From contig JAANBB010000045.1 of NCBI GenBank assembly GCA_014621425.1, positions 1 through 64,000 of the forward strand: 64,000 bases of DNA. Direction: 5' to 3'. A model generated the notes under the pieces. It searched no databases, had not been told where the DNA came from, and worked only from the letters and a program-made list of their open reading frames with translations. The DNA comes from Cylindrodendrum hubeiense (Eukaryota > Ascomycota > Sordariomycetes > Hypocreales > Nectriaceae). Shown here piece by piece: positions 45,202 through 57,700 of this stretch (positions are counted from its first letter, which is position 1; the number at the start of each line of letters is the position of its first letter). The translations under genes were made by a program, and so were the position numbers.

Positions 45202-46583
45202 CAATGAAAATGGCTTAGTGATTAAGCACACAGCTTCGGATAGCTCGGTAGTGGTTAAATGGTCAATTCGTTCAATTCTGACGGTGTCATAACTCAACTA
45301 CTAAGGCCTGCGAGTCCCGAACTGGGGCATTTGCCGATTTAGGCACGCGTAGTCGGAGGAACGGGCGGGGCCGGATTTCCCGAGGCGCACGAGAATAGGG
45401 AGGTTTTTCCGGACATGCTTAAGAGGAGAATCGGCAATCAACATCAGGAACACGCGGGTGGATGAATGAGACGTCCCCAAGTTCCTCACGACTCTCGAAG
45501 ACCCCATTCCATGCTTATAATTTGGGCTAATTCACTTTTCCTCCTCAATTGGCCTTGCCTAAACAACGCCTCTGCGTCCCAACCAAGTCTGTCGCCACGT
45601 GCTGAGGCTGGAATACCACGCGACCGACTCTCGATGCCTTGCCAACGCTAAAGACCGCCATTCAAGCCGCCCAGCACCTCATGACATGATTTCTTTTCCT
45701 TTCTCTTCAAGATTGAATTCAACGGCTGCCCGCCTTAGCAGGATTGCCTCCCTTACCCAAACCCGGGGACCCGCCAACCACCCCTGCCAGTGAAGATTAT
45801 GTGGGAGGACATCAACCTCGGCTTACGTGTGGTTCACCGGAGCTTTTTCGCCGCTTGAGTATATTTCCACGTGCCAATGCTCCAATTCTAAGCCCCCTTC
45901 CTTGTTCTAGACTGGGCCATATCTCATATCTACCAGCTTAGTTAACAACAGGGAATGCTCAGCTGTCTGTGGCTCGAAATGTCAGCGGGCCACGTGGCCC
46001 AAACCGCTAAAAAGAGCCTCAATCTTTGCTGATTAGCCCTTGGTTTTGGCTGGAATCAGATTTACGAGGTTCCAAATTTTGCCAGAAACAGAATAGGCAA
46101 AAGCTAAGACCTCACCATGAATTGGTGCATGCTTCAAGCCGCGGAAAATAATGCCCATGGTGGGTGAGACATACTTTCCCCAACATTCCTTACCACTCCC
46201 AGGGCTATGTTAGAATTCCCAAATATGGGAAAGGCAAGAGGAAGCTCGGGTCTAATAGAGATAGCGCTAGGATAGCTCCAAGTTCAATTACTCCTCGGGC
46301 TTCAAACTTAATACCGGTCCAGCCTACATCATGTCCTCGTCATTAATCTACTGCAACTTTCTTTCTTTCTTCTCATAGTTTGACAGGCGTCGCCAGGCGA
46401 TCCATAAAATGCATTGGACTCGCATGTCGCATGCGACCAGCCAACACCTCTGATCCTCGCGCACCTACTTCACTTCCCGACCGAAACAGGCCTCGAAGAA
46501 TGTATCCAGCCTAGTTGTATCCTTCGCACGGCCCCCACAGACGACACCAAAACAATACCGAGATGATACCAAGAGCCGACACC

Positions 46584-47811
46584 ATGGCCGCCCCTTCAGG
46601 GATTGCGTACACAGACTACAACGCACCCATTGTGCAGCCTCCAGAGGGCGTAACATCAGACTTTAACGCTGGATGGACTTCGATACAGCTGGCAACAGTG
46701 ATAGTGTTTGGGATCATGTTCGCGTTGTCAACGGCAACCATGGTAATTCGGTTCATCACCAGCGCTGTCATCATCAAACGCCTGGAACTCGACGTCGGTG
46801 GGTCTTATTTCGCAGCTGGACTCAGAGCTCGTTGCTTATGATGTTTACAGTATTGATCACGGCGGCCTGGCTTGCAGCTTTGGGTAACTTCGTGTCGGTA
46901 TTCTTCTGCATGGACCGTGGATGGGGCAAACATGTTTGGAATGTTAGAGTGTCTGATGTACCTGGATTCGAAGAAGTAAATTGCACTTCATTGAAGCTGA
47001 CTGGAAATTCCCCCTGCTTACTCTTCGGTAGTCTTTAATTCCAATCACCACGTTAGGTGTCTGGTGCCCAACGCTTACCAAACTGGCCATCCTCTCCGTT
47101 TTATACCGGCTCAACCCATCAATATGGTTCCGCATCTCGACATGCGCCATCGCCTTTTTAGTCATAATTCCTTCCATAATCATGACGGCCTTGGTCGTCG
47201 GTCCTTGCAATCCCGTCAAGGATGGGTCCAATGATTGCTTGATCAGCCTGGGTTTCGCCCAGGTTTTGCTCAGTGTCATTTCAGACATAGCTGTCATAGT
47301 TTTGCCTATCCCTACGCTTTGGAAGCTTCAAATGCCACGCAGGCAGAAGATTGTGGCAGGGGGGATTCTGACTCTTGGGTCTGGGTACGTTACATCTCAT
47401 TTCGTTGGCCGATCCGCTGGCTAATTATCGTCAAGGGTGTTGCTTGCAAGCATTGCTCGCGTTCCGTATATGCGAGTTCTCATTACCAGCGGCGACTTCA
47501 CTTATGCAGTAGGTGAATCGGGCGTCGTAACAATAGTTGAGACAAATATGGGTATTGTCTGCAACAACCTGATGCGCATGAAGCCATGGGTGAGCCGATA
47601 CTTCCCAAAGCTTCGTAAGAAGCTTGGATTGTGCCAAAGTAGTTTGTCAGGATTCCAAAGGGAGACAACTACCAGCAACTGGAAATCAACCCATCCTTCA
47701 AGAGGTTTCCATTTACAGAGCATTGATTCTGAGAAGGCGGAAGTGGACCAACAAGAGAAGGTTCACTCTGGATTAAATAACAAAGGCACAAAGTGGGAGC
47801 ACAAGGGTTGA
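46584..47811 (+). CDS. Second integral membrane protein with fungal rhodopsin domain
   Basis: ATG 46584 sits in a strong context (caccatggccgcc); ATG 46563 is an alternative seven codons earlier. Three introns are inferred: near 46797-46851, after GFEE near 46975, and near 47388-47435, where splicing joins LTLGSG to VLLASIARV. Seven hydrophobic helices are visible, beginning with LATVIVFGIMFALSTATMVI, and the family marks CPTLTKLAILSVLYRL, LLSVISDIAVIVLPIPTLWKLQM and ETNMGIVCNNLMRMKP are present. The cytosolic tail is hydrophilic. It differs clearly from the member at 16257-17613, so it is not a local duplicate. Plasma membrane receptor-like role is a family-level guess without a known ligand. 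Confidence 0.82.
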
Positions 47812-47967
47812 TAGCAGAAGCACAAAAGCATATCGGGATAATGTGGACACAGAGTACATATTTTAATACTATCTATCACATTCATGTGTGGAGAAGTGAA
47901 TCGTCTTCCATGCATTGCGCGCATAGGTTCGCTCTTTGAGTCATCTGAATGTTTTGAGTGACAACGC

Positions 47968-49804
47968 TTATGCCAGAACTTCAAGGACCCGTTTGCCGAT
48001 TGCAATAACCTTTTCCTCTTCTAATCTTCCAGCCACGAGTTGGAGGCTGATTGGCAGCCCATGCATTGTTTCAGCATCAACTAGTTATTGTCAGTCAGAG
48101 AGTGCATATCATCTACATCATATCAAACTCACATTCTTCGTTGATGGCCTTGCAGATTGGCCCCAAGGGTTCGTAACTGGGGTCAGTCTTGTCGACATTT
48201 TTGTCTACCGAGAACCCAGTCGCAAAGGAGATGGCTGAATAGTCGAGGACGTTGTAAACGCCAGTGTAACCGACTGGAACAATTAGCATTAAGCGGCCAA
48301 GTGGTGTGAAAGGTGGACAAACCATGCTGAAATTTGCCGTTTTTGACCGTGTTAAACGGGATAGTTGGGCATAGGAGGGCATCAATGCCGGCCTTGTTCC
48401 AGCGATCTAGGTAGCGATTCTGGAATTCAGTTCGCTCCAGATGCATTTGCCACATTTCGTACGTTCCCAACTCCTTGGCGACCGTGTATGCCTCCATCTC
48501 TGGCCTCCACGGCTCTCCCGTACGTTCCAACTCTTTCTTGATGGCAATGCCTCCATCTGCAACGAACATGCGCGCCAACAAGTCATTTCCCTGCTTTTGA
48601 TCCACGGGGTCCCAGTCGATCAGCTCGTGGCCTGCAGCCTCCAGTTTTCGCGCTGTTTCTCTCAAAGCTCGAGCCACGGGGGCTGTAGGTTTTACCATGC
48701 TATCGTGCCACATTACGGCGATTCTCAGCTTCGTTGGCAGCTCCACAGTTCGCCACGGGATCGGGAGACATTTTGGGTCGCGTAGCCACGGCTTTCCGTC
48801 CACGACGCTCTTACTGTACAGCTCAATATCATGTAGGGTGCTCGCCAACGGCCCGTTGACCGACGCTACGGCCTCCTGGCCGGGCATTCCTGAGCGGCAG
48901 TTACGCACAGGGAATCGGCCAGCAGATGGTCGGAGGGTGAAGATTCCCGTGCATGCTGCAGGGATGCGAAGGGAGCCGCCTATAATTGCGTTAGATCAGT
49001 GTGATTAATGAACGTACTCTGACGACTTACCAATGTCAGATCCCACGCCTAGAGGGCTACCCTTCATAACAATAAGAGCAGACTCTCCACCAGAGCTTCC
49101 ACCACTGGTTGTTTGCCTGTTACGCGGGTTCATGGTTCGCCCAAAGACGTTGTTCACCGTCTCGGCAATCATCATAGCTGTGGGAACATTGGTCTTGACG
49201 TAGAAGACTGCTCCGGCATCTTCGAGCAGCGCCGCGAGCGCAGAGTCAGACTTGGCAGGGTAACCAACGTGGGAAGCAAAGCCGACGGTAGCATCGAGGC
49301 CTTGCAGATTGAAGTTATCCTTGAGTGAGATGGGCAGGCCGTGCAAGGGTCCCACTGGCTTTCCTGTCCGTGCGAAATACGCATCCCGCTCTCGGGCGGT
49401 TGTGAGTGCACGGTCAAAGCAGGTCTCGGCCAGGCAGTTTGTCTTGAGGTGGTATTAGCAGGGATTATCCGGAGCGATTAGAGTCAAGCGTGTCGGAAAC
49501 TCACCAGCTGATGGGCCGCAGCAGCTCGCTTGCAGAAGGCCTTGGTTACATCCTCGGACTTGAGCTGTCCCGAGGCGAGCCGGGGAACCAACTCGGCAGC
49601 AGTCAAACTGGTGATGTCCAGTTCCTCTTGGGTAAACCAGCCTGAGGATTCTGGCCAGGTCGTCACATCGTCCTGAGACTCTGAGGGCAATAGGTCGGCT
49701 GGGATAAGCCACTCCTTCGGAATGGATGAGAGGAGGTCCTGGCGCTTCTTCTCGCCAAGCTGCTTCCATGAGACAGGAGTCCCGTTAGTCTTGGAAATGG
49801 CCAT
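47968..49804 (-). CDS. Amidase-signature hydrolase
   Basis: Five exons, ending with the exon that encodes FDAETMHGLPISLQLVAGRL and the TAA at 47970-47968. The catalytic Ser-cisSer-Lys triad is visible: the lysine in GLPISLKDNF, the cis-serine in TSGGSSGGESALI and the nucleophilic serine in GVGSDIGGSLRIP. Length is about 545 residues, as in fungal acetamidase/general amidase enzymes, cytosolic with no signal peptide. It should release ammonia from amides or related compounds. A Zn2Cys6 regulator and a Dal5-type permease follow within 4 kb, which suggests uptake and hydrolysis of an amide or ureide as a nitrogen source. The true substrate is unknown, and acetamide is only the best-known one for the family. 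Confidence 0.93.
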
Positions 49805-50497
49805 TGTGAATGATTCGCGGATGCTTAGCCTGCTTAACTAAGAGGTGGCCGGCGGTGGTTGTTATAGAGAGTTCATGATTTATACTGCACTTGTTCCCTC
49901 TTATCAAGCATCCACAGCGTCCGATGCCGGGTGGTGGCATTTGTGGACGGCGTGGATTGGCTAGTCCGAGGTCAGCCGATATATGCACGATACGGAGGTG
50001 GAGTGGAGACGGAGGAGGAGAGATTGCCGGGTTCGGGAATAAACAGATCGCCTTCCTATTAAAGTAAGGCGTGTGTTCCCCTCAGCCGTTATCCGACATT
50101 CACCCCGGCAAGATTGCTGTGCTCGGGAATAAATAGGTTGCTTTCCTATCGCGGTAAAGTGCCCGCCGTGTTTCTGCAGCCGAACGGTGCGAGCCCCGGA
50201 GGATCATGCAGTTCAGGCACCATTAGATGGCTTTCTTATCAAGGCAAAGCGCCCGCGGCTTGTGTTCTAGTGGCCGGTGTGAAACGAGCGAGGTTATGGG
50301 GTTGGGCAGTTAGATTGCTTGCCAATCCAGGCAAGGCGGCTCGCCTTGTCTGCCGCTCGCAACGACGCATCATTGCTTGTTCGGGAGCGCTACAGCAGCT
50401 GTTGAGATGCAACGGTTGGAGTTTATCGTCTTGTCTATCGCGCTGAAGATACAGCCGAAAGCTAAAATAGATTAACTACCAGATTCCTGGGCTTCGT
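49805..50497. other. Spacer with degenerate tandem repeat
   Basis: Promoter side of the amidase gene, then the repeat array of about 90-base units at 50021-50380 (separate entry). The 110-codon plus-strand ORF at 50114-50446 lies within the repeat and is not called as a gene. Confidence 0.5.
50021..50380. repeat. Four degenerate tandem units of about 90-95 bases
   Basis: Units begin near 50021, 50111, about 50205 and about 50300. Each carries a core such as cgggaataaacagatcgcc or cgggaataaataggttgct, then a (t/c)ctat(t/c) element and a gtaaagtgcc or gcaaagcgcc element. In one frame three units read as related peptides (NRLLSYRGKVPA, IRWLSYQGKAPA, VRLLANPGKAAR). Confidence 0.65.
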
Positions 50498-51883
50498 CTA
50501 GGCGAGGCCTTTTGCTCTCCATTTGTCTTCGAATCGCCCCAAGCTGCCCAAGTAGCGCGGAACGCCGGCGAGATCGCAGTCCAGCCAGTACGTGCGCACA
50601 GTCGCGCAGTGCTGCCGTGTTGTTGAATTCATGCCTGCAAGGTATACGGGACTAGCCAGGTGCATATGGAATGGCGAGGATCGCGGGGTAGATGCGACCA
50701 CTTCGCATATCCTGTTTACTGCGGATAGGATGGCCAGCCGTCTTGATGTCGTCGTCTCGTCGCTCACCCGTTCAAGCACCGCGAGCGCCGCTGCACAGCG
50801 ATTTGCGTTCGCACATCGTTTCCAGGCTGTGTTATCTGAGTCCAACTGCAGAAGTTGGTCCATGGCCCGAAAACAGCTACCTAAAGGGTCGGAAGCGGCT
50901 TCGCCTTTTGCAACATCGACGAATAGTTGAAAGGTATCAGCTGGGCATCCCACGGCGTCGAAAAAGGTGTCGTTTAGTAACTCGCGATGCCAGTCGTCAA
51001 ATATTAAATCCGTAGTCCCTCTTACCACGGCTCCCATCGTATCAAACCACACAAGCCGTGCCACTATCTCTTTTAATCCTATGACGCTCTCCGAGAGTTG
51101 GTCCAGTTCAGGCCGACTTTGACAATGGCAGTCCAGCAATGACCGCGCGCCGTAAAGATGGCACTGCCACTCTCCAAATGCGCTGTCGGAGACTTCGAAT
51201 ACCGCAAACGCGGCAATGCCCAGGATTGCGAACGGGTTCGCAGTCTGCAGGGCCTCGTTGAGCTCCATCAGGGCTGCCAGGCGGTGCCGCGCCACGTCCA
51301 CGGACTCGGATGTCTCGCCCTCAGTTAGCGCATCCGTGGGGCAGCTCTCGATGCGTGCCTGCATGAAGTCGTAGAGGCGAGAGACGAGTCGGATGGCTTC
51401 CACGGAGAGATACCGGCCGGAGTCAGAGGTGCGCCCTTCGGCGGATTTGATGTGTTGGCAGAACGCTGCGAGGCGCAGGATAAAGCTGTTCTTCTCGGTG
51501 TGCAGCGAGTCATTGCGCCTGTCGTCAATCTGGATGCACGAGGCCCTCTCCACTCGGGTCGGTATTTCGACGACCAGCGTCGCATCCACCTCTGTCGGTA
51601 CCGGCATCTTGGACAACTGGGGTGGGCTCCTCTGCTTTGGCTTTGCGGATGTCGACGTCTCCCCCGTCCAGACGACCCTCTGCGGATACCCTCCGCACGC
51701 TAAACCGGCCTGGACGCAGGGAAGACATCGCGGGCGGTTGAGGTCGCACTTGACGGCTCTGGTCTTGCAGGTGCGACAGTCCCTGTCTCGGCGCATCCCC
51801 CGCGGCTTTCCACGGCGCTGGGTTCTGTCGTCGGTGGTGGACATGGCGGATGCAGCGGTCGGATGTTGGCGATGGTCACTCAA
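50498..51883 (-). CDS. Zn2Cys6 transcriptional regulator
   Basis: Intronless, 461 residues; ATG 51883 is used and a second ATG 13 codons later is also possible. Residues about 36-64 form a binuclear zinc cluster (CRTCKTRAVKC, then CLPCVQAGLAC) with the Cys spacing 2-6-5-2-6 expected of Gal4-type proteins, preceded by a basic arm. The remainder is helical and fits the fungal-specific regulatory region: SVEAIRLVSRLYDFMQARI, LAALMELNEALQTANPFAILGIAAFAVFE and LVWFDTMGAVVRGTTDL. It is nuclear and probably binds CGG-type inverted or direct repeats. It sits between the amidase and the transporter, diverging from the transporter with 541 bases between their starts, so it is the likely pathway-specific regulator of both. 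Confidence 0.93.
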   Translation of the reverse strand: MSDHRQHPTAASAMSTTDDRTQRRGKPRGMRRDRDCRTCKTRAVKCDLNRPRCLPCVQAGLACGGYPQRVVWTGETSTSAKPKQRSPPQLSKMPVPTEVDATLVVEIPTRVERASCIQIDDRRNDSLHTEKNSFILRLAAFCQHIKSAEGRTSDSGRYLSVEAIRLVSRLYDFMQARIESCPTDALTEGETSESVDVARHRLAALMELNEALQTANPFAILGIAAFAVFEVSDSAFGEWQCHLYGARSLLDCHCQSRPELDQLSESVIGLKEIVARLVWFDTMGAVVRGTTDLIFDDWHRELLNDTFFDAVGCPADTFQLFVDVAKGEAASDPLGSCFRAMDQLLQLDSDNTAWKRCANANRCAAALAVLERVSDETTTSRRLAILSAVNRICEVVASTPRSSPFHMHLASPVYLAGMNSTTRQHCATVRTYWLDCDLAGVPRYLGSLGRFEDKWRAKGLA

Positions 51884-52424
51884 GAGTCAGGACTCAGGTC
51901 GCCCGTTAGATGACTCGTTAGGTCGGTTACTCAATAGGGAAGGGAAACAGGGACAACCAGGGACCACGCCGACGACCCAAGGGCGTATGGGGCAATTATA
52001 GACACGACGCTCCGGGGTGCAGACGCGCTGCTGCACGTCGGTCGTCTCCACTGATAAGTTCACCCGGCTTCCCCGCAGATAGGATCTAGTTCTGGTCTGT
52101 GTCGCCTGATGAAGTGAAAATGCGGTATGGAGTATGCCTATCGCCTATCGCTACGACCTATGCCAAGCTAGTATCTCGGCGCTAGCCACACGTCCAGAGG
52201 CCGCGCTATCGCCTGCTGGCGTCGACAACTTCCTCTCGACGTCCCCCGGTTGCGGCAGCGTCTCGCACTTGATAAGCACGCTTCACACGGCATTGATACA
52301 AATACCACCGGTATTTCGCCCTCGAATATGCCGATCCATTGATCACCGCATCTATTCAATCGCCCCCAAACACCTACGCCCATCACATTGTCACGGCACA
52401 CTGCTGCAGTGTTGAGTCATCGCC
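51884..52424. promoter_or_regulatory. Divergent promoter of regulator and transporter
   Basis: 541 bases between the start codons of the Zn2Cys6 regulator and the MFS permease. Several CGG/CCG triplets are present, but no single paired site stands out enough to call. Confidence 0.45.
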
Positions 52425-54040
52425 ATGGCATCCAGGATCCGCGAATACCTCCATGTCGACTACAAGCCCGGCGAGCGCGTGCTGGTTCAGAAGATCGACT
52501 TCTTTATTCTGACCTTCTGCTGTCTCAGCTACTTTGTCAATTACGTACGTCCAATTCGCTGCCAATGCTCCTCCAGGGCCGTCCTAACCATGCGCAGCTC
52601 GATCGCAGCAACCTTGCCAACGCCTATGTCTCTGGCATGAAGGATGAGCTGGGTTTTGTCGGTAACCAGCTCACTGAAATCAACACATGCTTCACCGTCG
52701 GGTATGCAGATCTAGCCCGTCCCCGATGCTGCACCGTACGGCATTGAGTGCTTGCAGTGCTAACTATTCAATCAGCTACGTTATAGGCCAGATCCCCTCC
52801 AACATCTCCCTCCACTATGTCAAGCCGCGCATCTGGTTCCCAATGATGATGATCCTTTGGGGTGCACTCACCATGGTCACCGCCTCAGTCCAGAGCCCCA
52901 AGTCAATCATGGTCATTCGCTTCTTCCAGGGCATCTGCGAGGCTTCGACCTTTGTTGGCACCCACTACATCCTCGGCGCGTGGTATACGGAACGTGAATT
53001 AGGCAAGAGAAGTGGCATCTTCACCGCATCCGGACTTGCAGGCACTTTCATCGGTGGCTTCATCCAGACGGGCATCAACAAAAGCTTGAACGGCCGCCAC
53101 GGTCTCAGCGGATGGCGCTGGCTATTCATCATCGATGGACTCCTCACCGTCCCTGTTGCTCTCTACGGTTTCTTCTTCTTCCCCGACACTCCGAACACTA
53201 CCACAGCCTTCTACTTGAGCGAAGAAGAGCGAAAGCTGGCCGTCTCCCGCGTACCAGTAGTCGAAGAGCGAACCCCAATTACCCTCCGGTTTGCGAAGAA
53301 GGTCCTGACTTCTTGGTACTGGTGGGGATTCGTCGTCCTCTGGATTATTGCTGGCGAAACCGAGTCTTTCAGCACAAACGCCCTTCTCGCCCTCTTCATG
53401 CAGAGCCATCCGACCAACACATACACCGTCACGCAGAAGAACAACTACCCCACTGGTGTCCCTGCAGTCGGCATCGTGTCGACACTCTTCTGGGCCACTC
53501 TTACTGATTTCCTCGGCGGAAAGCGCTATCTTGTCGGATACTGGATCGGCCTCACTGGAATCGCCACATCAATCATGGTTCTCGTGGCATCCCAGAACCC
53601 GACAAACCCCACATCCACCACAATCACCTTTGCCGCCTACTATTGGGCTGGATCCGTCTATGCCTGCCAGGCAACATTCTTCGCGTGGTGCAACGACGCA
53701 ATGCGCTACGAGGACGGTCTCTTCCGCGGCGTGGTGTTGGCCGGTATGAACTTGGGCAGCAACTCCGTCAATGCTTGGTGGAGCATCATTTTCTACGGTG
53801 CCTCCATGGCGCCTTGGTTCAAGGTAATTTAACCGCCCCCACCGCTTTTCTCGAAATATTTCTAACATTTTCATCTAGCGCGGAATGTGGGCTATGATTG
53901 CCAGCTCCATCGCCTTGATTGTGTGGAGTGCGGGTCTGACCTACCTGGCCCAGAAGAACATCAAGAAGCGTGTCATCGAGGCAGAGGCGGAGACTAATGA
54001 AATAGTCCAGAACAAGGTGCATGACAAGGAGGAGATTTAA
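52425..54040 (+). CDS. MFS permease, allantoate/anion:cation symporter (Dal5) type
   Basis: Four exons (52425-52544, 52598-52701, 52776-53823, 53879-54040) encode 477 residues. Twelve hydrophobic helices can be followed. Family marks include the LDRSNLANA segment after helix 1, YVIGQIPSNISLHYVKPRIWFP, MVIRFFQGICEASTFVGTHYILGAWYTERELGKRSG and GWRWLFIIDGLLTVPVALYGFFFFPDTP, the Dal5/Tna1/Seo1 anion:cation symporter pattern. It should import an organic anion such as allantoate, nicotinate, a vitamin or a small peptide across the plasma membrane with protons. Its position beside the regulator and close to an amidase favours a nitrogen-containing substrate. Confidence 0.93.
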
Positions 54041-54778
54041 ACTGGGGGATTAATTATTTTTGCACATTCTGGGGGTGTTATGCACCCAATGACGGAAACT
54101 CTGGCCTCTCCAGGCATTTCCAGGCAATGGAACATCAAGCACAGCCATTGTTAGTTATCAGAGAGTTAATTTTAGCCAAATGCGATTCTTATTCTGAGTC
54201 AGTTGGTTTCGGGGAATAAATCCTATGTTGGTTTTCACGGCCTCATGGCCATCTATAAAAATGCTTCGGTGCTAGCTAAAACTGGTCCTTGTCATAAACT
54301 GGCCTAATGACATCACAGTAGTCTCCGAAAATCATTTCCCCAGTAGACCACTTCCCAGAAATATTTATCCCCACGCTATATCAAAAGCACTTAGGCTGAT
54401 TGGTGATCTAATCACACGGAGTAGCCTGTGACATTGTTGTAAGGCTCGACACTGGCGTCAGGTCTACTTTTTAACAGCCTTGGTATAGGGTAAGGCGCGT
54501 AAAACAGCATACAAGCAGGATACCTTTATTAAATTTTGGAGTAATAAAGTGTTAGGAAAAGTTTCAAGTTTTAGAAATGCTTGCATTTATTATAAACAGT
54601 CTTGACTAATAAAATAAGATATCTTCTTTCTATTTTGCATCCTTGGTAGTTCTAACATACGACCTTTGAGACTCGCTCATTATTTTCACCCGACCCTTGG
54701 CCGCGGGTATAGACACTTGTAAACCTGGCAGCAAATCGTTGCTCTAATGACAAATAAAATACAAATCTAGTGGAAAGC
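54041..54778. other. Intergenic between convergent genes
   Basis: AT-rich 3' sequence between the permease and the ABC transporter. Nothing else is recognised. Confidence 0.5.
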
Positions 54779-57700
54779 TCACTGCAGCATCTGCTGCATT
54801 GCGTTGAGCCTGTAACTCTCTCTCCGCTCCATCAATTCAGCATGTCGTCCGCTGTCGACAATCTGGCCGCCCTCGACAACGAAGATGACGTCGGCCTTCT
54901 GCACAGTGTGCAGTCGGTGGGTAATGGCCAGGACCGTTGTGCCTCGGGACGCCTTTTCGAGACCCTTCTGTAGCGCGGCCTCACTGGCAGCATCCAGGGC
55001 ACTCGTGCTCTCGTCGAGGAGCAACAGGCGCGGGCGACGGACAAGAGCTCGCGCAATGGCGAGACGCTGTCGCTGACCGCCCGACAGACGCGAGGCAGAA
55101 GGACCGCATTCAGTGTCGTAGCCTTCGGGAAGTTCTGCAATTACGTCGTGGATGTTCGCGAGGCGGCAGGCCTCTTCGATCTCGGCATCGGTGGCTTCGT
55201 GGCCTGGCAGAGCGCCCAAGCCGACGTTGAATCGTACACTGCCGTCGAATAGAGCGGGTTCCTGAGGTACCAGGGCAATCGTGTCGCGAAATGAAACAGC
55301 GGCCTTTCCAATATCCCGATCGTCGATCAGGACAGCACCCTCGGTGGGTTCGTACAGTCGCTGCACAATGTTCATGATGGTAGACTTGCCGGCTCCGGAA
55401 GGACCAACAAGACCACAGAACTGGTTAGGCGGAAGTGTGAACGAGACATTGTCGAGGATGGTGACATCCGGGCGACTGGGGTAAGCAAAAGAAACATTCT
55501 TGAAGGACACCTTTGAGCCGCCGCGGCGCTGGTTATCCTTTGGGCTTCCCGACTTTGACTCTACAGCGGCCTCGACATCGTCACCTGCCTTGGAAGGATC
55601 TGAACCAGGCTTGCCGGTATGGGTGCTAGATCCCATATCAACAACTGTCATAACTCGAGACAAGGCGAGACGAGCGCGCGAGAATTCCGGAGCGAGAGAG
55701 AACATGCTGCTCCAGAGCTGGGCACTTGTCAACATGGCCACGAGAATAATGAGGAAGTCTTTCTGCGTGTATTCTCCCTTCATGACAAGCTGCGAACCCC
55801 ACCAGTAGGCGAGAGCGTTGACGAAAGTGCCAGTAGAGTAGGATATAGCGAGCCAGATGTTGGTCGTGGCAGAAGCACGCACTACCTGCTTGCGCGGAGG
55901 CTTCAGAAGACGCTCAAAGGATTCCATGTACTCCTTCTCGAGCGACAGAGTAGCAACGGTCTTGATGGACTGGATGGCCTCGGTAGCAAGCGAAGTGGCC
56001 GTTGAGAAGGCTGAGCGGTGACGCTCCTCGTAGCGTGCCAACATGCGCAGCTGCATGAAGCCAGAGCCAAGAAGCAGAGGGACCGTCACCAGACACACGA
56101 GGGCAATCTTCCAAGCAAAGATGTGCGAGATGATGATGGCAATGACGACGTTGATGCAGATGGCGAAGACGGTACCGAATGTGGATCCGCTAAAGGCACC
56201 GACAGACATGCTGTCCTTGGTGATGATGGAGAGCAGCGTGGTCGGGGTGCGGCCTTCGGACTCGTGCCAGTGGATTCCCTGCTCCAGGAGAGAGCGAAAC
56301 GAGAGGACGCGCAGATTGTAGAGGAGTCGCTCGGCGATGATGCCGAATCCCCACCAGGCGAGGAAGTTGGCGATGAGCTCGATGCCCGCAAGCATGAAGT
56401 AGAGACCGGCAAAGAAACGGCCCATAGACCGAATCTTATCAACAGTGCTCTCGCAAGGGTTGAGAGCGCCAACAGTGAAACCAAAGATCATACCAGCGCC
56501 GGAAAAGGTAGCTCCAACGAAGATGGCAGCGATGATGGCAATAATACACCAGCCGAGAGAAGGTCGGACCAACCAGGCAAGACCCTTCATGACGGAGCTG
56601 AATGGCTTGATGACATCGAGTTCTTGGTCCTTGGGCTCCTCCTTAGCCTCCTCTTTGTCCGAAGAAGACGGAGTCTCGCTATCAATGGCTTGCTTGGTCT
56701 CAGAGATTTCAGCCTTTTCGCTCGGATACACTTCCGTCTTGAGAGTCGACGCGTCGAACGAGTCACCCGAAACAGACCCTGCGTGGGCGCTGCTTGCAGT
56801 GCCCACTGATTGCAGCTTAGCCATGCGGTGGAATTCGCCATCATCCTTAGCCATGAGTTCAGCGTAGGTTCCCTGCTCGACAACCCGGCCAGCCTGCATG
56901 ACAACAATGTTGTCGGCGTTGCGGATAGTTGAGAGACGATGTGCGATAGAGATGATGGTTCGCTGCTCGGCGGCGGCTCGCTCTACGGCTAGTTGAATTC
57001 TCTTCTCACTAGCGGAGTCAAGGGACGCGGTCGCCTCATCGAGAACAAGGATTTCAGGGTCACGGATCAGGGCGCGGGCAAGTGCAATTCGCTGTCGCTG
57101 GCCACCGCTCACGAGGGAGCCACTTGGGCCAGCAGATGTACCGTAGCCAGACTCGAGGCGCTCGATGAAGCTGGCAGCATCAGCCTGCTCTGCAGCGTGG
57201 CGGATCAGGTTGGCGAGTTCAAGAAATTCAGGTCCCAGAGATGCTGCCGAAGAGAGCGCATCCTTACCGCTGAGGGCAAGCTTGGCGAGTTCAGGGCCGC
57301 TAAGCAATGGCTTCAAGTGCTGATGGGCATGCTTGGGCGAGTTGACGAGACCAAGGGCGATGTTCTCCAAGATAGAGCGGTCAAGAAGAGAGGGCTCCTG
57401 CTGGACAAAACTGATGAAACTTCGAGCAGACCTAACGTTGAGCTCCCGCATATCGTGGCCTTCGAGTTCGACGGTACCCTCTGTGGGATCGTGGAGTCGA
57501 GCAATCAGAGCTGCAATGGTGGACTTGCCGCTGCCGGAAAGACCGACGATGGCCGTGTACTTTCCAGCGGGGAATTCCAGGTCCACGTTCTGCAGAACAG
57601 GCTGGCCAGGACGCGATGCGTACTCGAACGAGACGTTGCGGAAGTTGAGTGCCTTTGCCGTGCTCGGCGGGAGGACGGTGCCGGCGTCAGAAGTACCATC

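Larger units (their letters stand above)
44608..46583. other. Intergenic, about 2 kb, regulatory elements only
   Basis: Lies between divergent P450 and rhodopsin-domain genes. A TATA-like element for the P450 and a perfect CRE palindrome are listed separately. No ORF shows a domain. Confidence 0.5.

Noticed and set aside
45236..45285. tRNA-like boxes (tagctcggtagtgg and gttcaattc)
   Set aside because: The distance between the A-like and B-like boxes is too short for a cloverleaf, no anticodon arm can be folded and there is no matching acceptor stem.
42820..47811. Secondary-metabolite cluster around the P450
   Set aside because: No terpene synthase, PKS, NRPS or prenyltransferase was found in the neighbourhood; the adjacent gene is a membrane receptor-like protein.
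50114..50446. 110-codon ORF as a gene
   Set aside because: It coincides with degenerate tandem repeats and has no promoter or domain evidence, so it is kept only as a repeat finding.
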